Assembly: GCA_010015805.1 (NCBI GenBank) | Contig: ML978149.1 | Location: 1-21,011, forward strand | DNA length: 21,011 nt | Source: Rhizodiscina lignyota | Taxonomy: Eukaryota > Ascomycota > Dothideomycetes > Aulographales > Rhizodiscinaceae | Direction: 5' to 3' | Shown: positions 18,173 to 21,011 of the stretch, piece after piece | How the letters are laid out: each line of letters opens with the position of its first letter | Numbering within the stretch: position 1 is the stretch's first letter | The notes under the pieces: generated by a model | The model's database searches: none | Seen by the model: the letters and a program-made list of their open reading frames with translations, nothing else | Told to the model about the DNA's origin: nothing | Made by a program: the position numbers and the translations under genes

Positions 18173-19372
18173 CCCTGGACGATCATGGATTAACCAAAGC
18201 CTTCGTCTGCGTGCTCTTTTGATCCCTTATGACTCTTAATGCCCGGAAGCAGGCGAAGGTATGGCGCTCAATCCTGCATGAACATTGGTTTCCCTGTATA
18301 TATCTTGATGTAAATACGAGCTTGCGATCCAACATACATACAAGCATGGATCCATCGGCACAGAGACCTTTTCCAACTGAGGAGGTCTGTTGTTGCAGAG
18401 CCACAGGTTGATCAGCCACTGATCAAACTTGACAATGTAATCCGTCGCTCAACTGATTGATCCCCACTGCGAACAAGCGTGGACTCATTAAATACGTTGT
18501 TTCTATTGTTAGATAGTGATACCAAACGTGCTCTCTTAACCTTTGACACGACTCCGGAAGCTCAGAGGTCCTGCTCTCGCTCACAAATACTTGTGAACTT
18601 GTGCGACCTCGTTGAGACCTCGTTGAGAATATCATCTGTTAGCAGAGTTTTGGAGAAGCTCTAATTTGATTAGACTCGTCACAGCCTATAGGAATTCGGC
18701 CCATATCCAAAGGCTGCTCGATGATGAATAGAGAGGTAAGTGTATCCTCATCTTCCTTCCTTTTGCGGATGATTCATTCTACAGCCCTCGTGCAAGATTG
18801 ACGAAGGAGGAAAAGACCACGAATCAAGCATTCCTCGCACAGCAATAAGGAAAGCGAAGGGCCTTCCATAGATTGATAAAGTTCGTCAAGGTTAACTCTT
18901 CTTGAATCAACGATTTGGCTATTTGACTTTGTGTTGACGGTTCTCGGTGCCAGCTCGTGCGCGATGTGAACGTCGCTCGAATAGCTGTATAAACTTCCGC
19001 AACGTCATGAAATTCCGCGTCGCAATAAATCATCTCAATCCAGTATACTCTATTTGAGTTCATCTCAAATTATTATTGTCCAAAAGAAGCTTTTTCGGCC
19101 GTAGAGCTGTGAAAAGGGAAGATTACTGATCGTGCTGCGGAATAGTGAACATCTTCAACGTCGACGCAGGTTCACGCTCGCAACACAGGCAATTTATGCT
19201 GAGTGATCGTTTCTCCGCATCTGAGATCATTCCAAGGTTATTTGCGCCTTTTTGATACCTCGGTCGTAAGCTCGATTTTCTGCGCTGAAATTACGAAACG
19301 CGTCGTGGAACTCTTCTCGTCCGGCTTTCGAGATATTGAAAGACGACCATTTCACAGACAGAAGGTATCACA
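18173..19372. other. Intergenic, no convincing gene
   Basis: No open frame here exceeds about 80 codons, and none carries a recognisable motif. There is a small direct repeat (gacctcgttga twice at about 18605-18626). The last few hundred bases must hold the promoter of the metallo-hydrolase gene at 19373. Confidence 0.6.
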
Positions 19373-20245
19373 ATGGCAGAACTTCGTGCAGCAGTTTATA
19401 TTGCACCGCCGATTCTATTTGCTTCGCCCAGCGGTAAAGGCAAAGGCGGCGTCTGGTCGCCGATTTCATGCACTCTTGTTTACGCTGCCAATGAAGCTGT
19501 TCTTGTCGACACACCGATTACCATCAAACAAACCGAAGAGCTGATAAGTTGGATCAAACGAATTGCGCCCGGCCGCAAGCTGTCGTACATCTACATCACG
19601 CACGGACATGGAGACCACTTCTTCGGAATCCCACAGCTGTTAAAAGAGTTCCCAGAGGCGGTGGCTGTTGCAACAGCAGGGACAGTGGCACATATGGAAC
19701 AGCAGATCCAAGAGAAGGAGTATCATGATACATGGGAAGTCCGCTTCCCCGGACAAATCTACCGACCATTCAAGCTTGCCGATCCATTACCGTCGAGGAA
19801 CGAATTTCGCCTTGCGAATCGCTGGCTTTTCCGCGCCATTGAGTGCGGCCACTCAGATACATACTCGTCCACAGCGCTTTGGCAACCCGATCTCAAGCTC
19901 GCCGTCTGCGGTGACGTGGTGTATGGACAGGTGCACCAGATGCTGGGTGAGGCGAACACAAAGACCAAGCGTGAAGAATGGATTCGAGCGGTCGAGAAGA
20001 TCGAAGCACTCGATCCAGCATATGTCGTGCCAGGCCATTGTCAAGCAGAGGAGATCCATGGCGCGTGGCACCTTACGAATACAAAGAAGTATCTTGTCGA
20101 TTTTGGAGAAGTGCTAAAGACTGCGAAAGACCGAAGAGCGGTTATCGAAGGCATGAACAAATTGTATCCTGACCGATTCAATCCTGCTGCGTTGATAATG
20201 AGCGCTGTTCGCGCGTTCGAGGTGCCAAAGAAGGCTAGGATTTAA
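19373..20245 (+). CDS. Metallo-beta-lactamase-fold hydrolase
   Basis: This 290-residue, intronless protein has the metal-binding set of the superfamily: THGHGDH at 76-82 (His77, His79, Asp81, His82), His160 in ECGH, Asp181 in CGDVVYG and His222 in PGHC. All expected zinc ligands are present, so it should be active as a hydrolase of an ester, thioester, lactone or similar bond. There is no signal peptide, so it is likely cytosolic. The ATG at 19373 has a good context (caca before ATG). Some fungal members of this fold release polyketides from non-reducing synthases, but this one lies 8 kb from the PKS and I cannot assign it to that group. It ends within about 20 bases of the AT-rich right flank. 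Confidence 0.93.
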   Translation: MAELRAAVYIAPPILFASPSGKGKGGVWSPISCTLVYAANEAVLVDTPITIKQTEELISWIKRIAPGRKLSYIYITHGHGDHFFGIPQLLKEFPEAVAVATAGTVAHMEQQIQEKEYHDTWEVRFPGQIYRPFKLADPLPSRNEFRLANRWLFRAIECGHSDTYSSTALWQPDLKLAVCGDVVYGQVHQMLGEANTKTKREEWIRAVEKIEALDPAYVVPGHCQAEEIHGAWHLTNTKKYLVDFGEVLKTAKDRRAVIEGMNKLYPDRFNPAALIMSAVRAFEVPKKARI

Positions 20246-21011
20246 GCTATAAGTAGAAAAGAACTGATAATAAAGCGACAGAGCAAATCTAAAGCGAATT
20301 TAAGTCGATTTAAGAGCGATTTCTAAGTAGCTTAAAAAACTTTTAAAGCTACTTAAGTATTCTACTCTAAAACGTGTTATATTCCCGTAACTTTACCTAC
20401 CTACCCTCCTTATTACTACCCTAGAACGCGTCGCCTTCCTAATTTTACTTACCTACCCCTTATATTATATATATAGATTATATCGCGATTTACTACCCTT
20501 TAGGAACCTATTATAAATCCTTTTCCTCTTTTCTTCCTTTTCCTCCCCCTAAATCTAGGCTTATATAGCCTATATACTATATACCTATCTATACTTAATA
20601 ATAACTACTTTAACTACTATTATACTATTAATTTAATTATACTAATCTTTTTTTTAATCTCTTTTATATTTACTTACTTACTTATTCTTTCTTTTTCTCT
20701 CTCTTTCTTTCTAAGCTTATTATCTCTTAAAAATAATATTTTAAGCTCTTATTAATAAAACTAAGCTATTTAGCTACTAGGACTCTTTTATAAGTATAGA
20801 CTAATACGTATATTCGCTCTAGTTACTATGTAACTACAAGTTGTTTTAGTAGCTAGTATATAGTCCTCCTCCTAAAACTATATATTTAGATCCCTACTAA
20901 AACCTTATATTATCTAAAAGTAACTAAACTAATCTATACTTTTATAACGCTCTTTTTTAACTAGTCTAATAATATTAGCGTACTTAAAGAGTAGTAGTAG
21001 TAGAAAGAGTA
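20246..21011. repeat. AT-rich, RIP-like right flank
   Basis: Composition falls to mostly A and T directly after the metallo-hydrolase stop, with many TpA steps and very few CpA or TpG. From about 20380 to 20710 the given strand is markedly pyrimidine-rich. No coding frame is visible. It probably marks the start of a RIP-mutated repeat block, the mirror of the left edge of the window. The original element cannot be named. Confidence 0.75.
20325..20354. repeat. Inverted repeat with short loop
   Basis: Arms at 20325-20337 (aagtagcttaaaa) and 20341-20354 (ttttaaagctactt) are inverse copies with one base extra. They could fold into a hairpin about 80 bases after the metallo-hydrolase stop, at the edge of the AT-rich block. 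It may be a 3'-end signal or a leftover transposon end; AT-rich DNA also gives such pairs by chance. Confidence 0.4.

Noticed and set aside
1-21011. tRNA, rRNA, CRISPR arrays and intact transposon genes
   Set aside because: Looked for on both strands by eye; none seen. The flanks look like transposon remains, but no transposase or reverse transcriptase motif survives.

Overview
The window is nuclear DNA from a filamentous ascomycete (Pezizomycotina). The evidence is short introns of about 47-110 bases with GT..AG ends and CTAAC-like branch sites, an iterative highly reducing polyketide synthase (HR-PKS), a family CE5 acetylxylan esterase, a HET-domain relic, and two AT-rich edges that look worn down by repeat-induced point mutation (RIP). 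The class cannot be fixed from this sequence alone.

Layout. Bases 1 to about 480 and 20246-21011 are AT-rich, TpA-rich and almost free of CpA/TpG; they bracket a gene island of ordinary composition. The left half of the island looks like a small polyketide cluster. It holds a membrane-bound O-acyltransferase of the wax-synthase type (minus strand, 566-1726), a shared promoter region with a perfect 14-base CGG/CCG palindrome, a compact SEC11-type signal peptidase (2351-2875), three worn copies of that gene's own 3' end, an HR-PKS (3221-11416; order KS-AT-DH-MT-ER-KR-ACP, no release domain), and a glutathione S-transferase-like gene (minus, 11514-12494) that converges on the PKS. A secreted lactonase-type beta-propeller follows (minus, 13457-14596).

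The right half is sparser: a gene-poor stretch, a HET-domain relic (about 16066-16500), an unidentified open frame (16746-17081, minus), a CE5 acetylxylan esterase (17288-18172) and a metallo-beta-lactamase-fold hydrolase (19373-20245).

How the genes may work together (inference). The PKS would build a reduced, C-methylated chain. With no release domain it needs a partner in trans, and the acyltransferase could release or decorate the product. The GST-like protein could conjugate or detoxify it. The extra signal-peptidase catalytic subunit beside the PKS is the most intriguing point. Duplicated target enzymes inside fungal clusters often give self-resistance, so the product may act on the ER signal peptidase complex. 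The PKS itself shows up to three breaks: a lost or odd splice donor at 4357, a one-base frame offset at 7094-7099, and an in-frame TGA at 10790-10792. The pathway may therefore be decaying here, or the assembly may contain errors.
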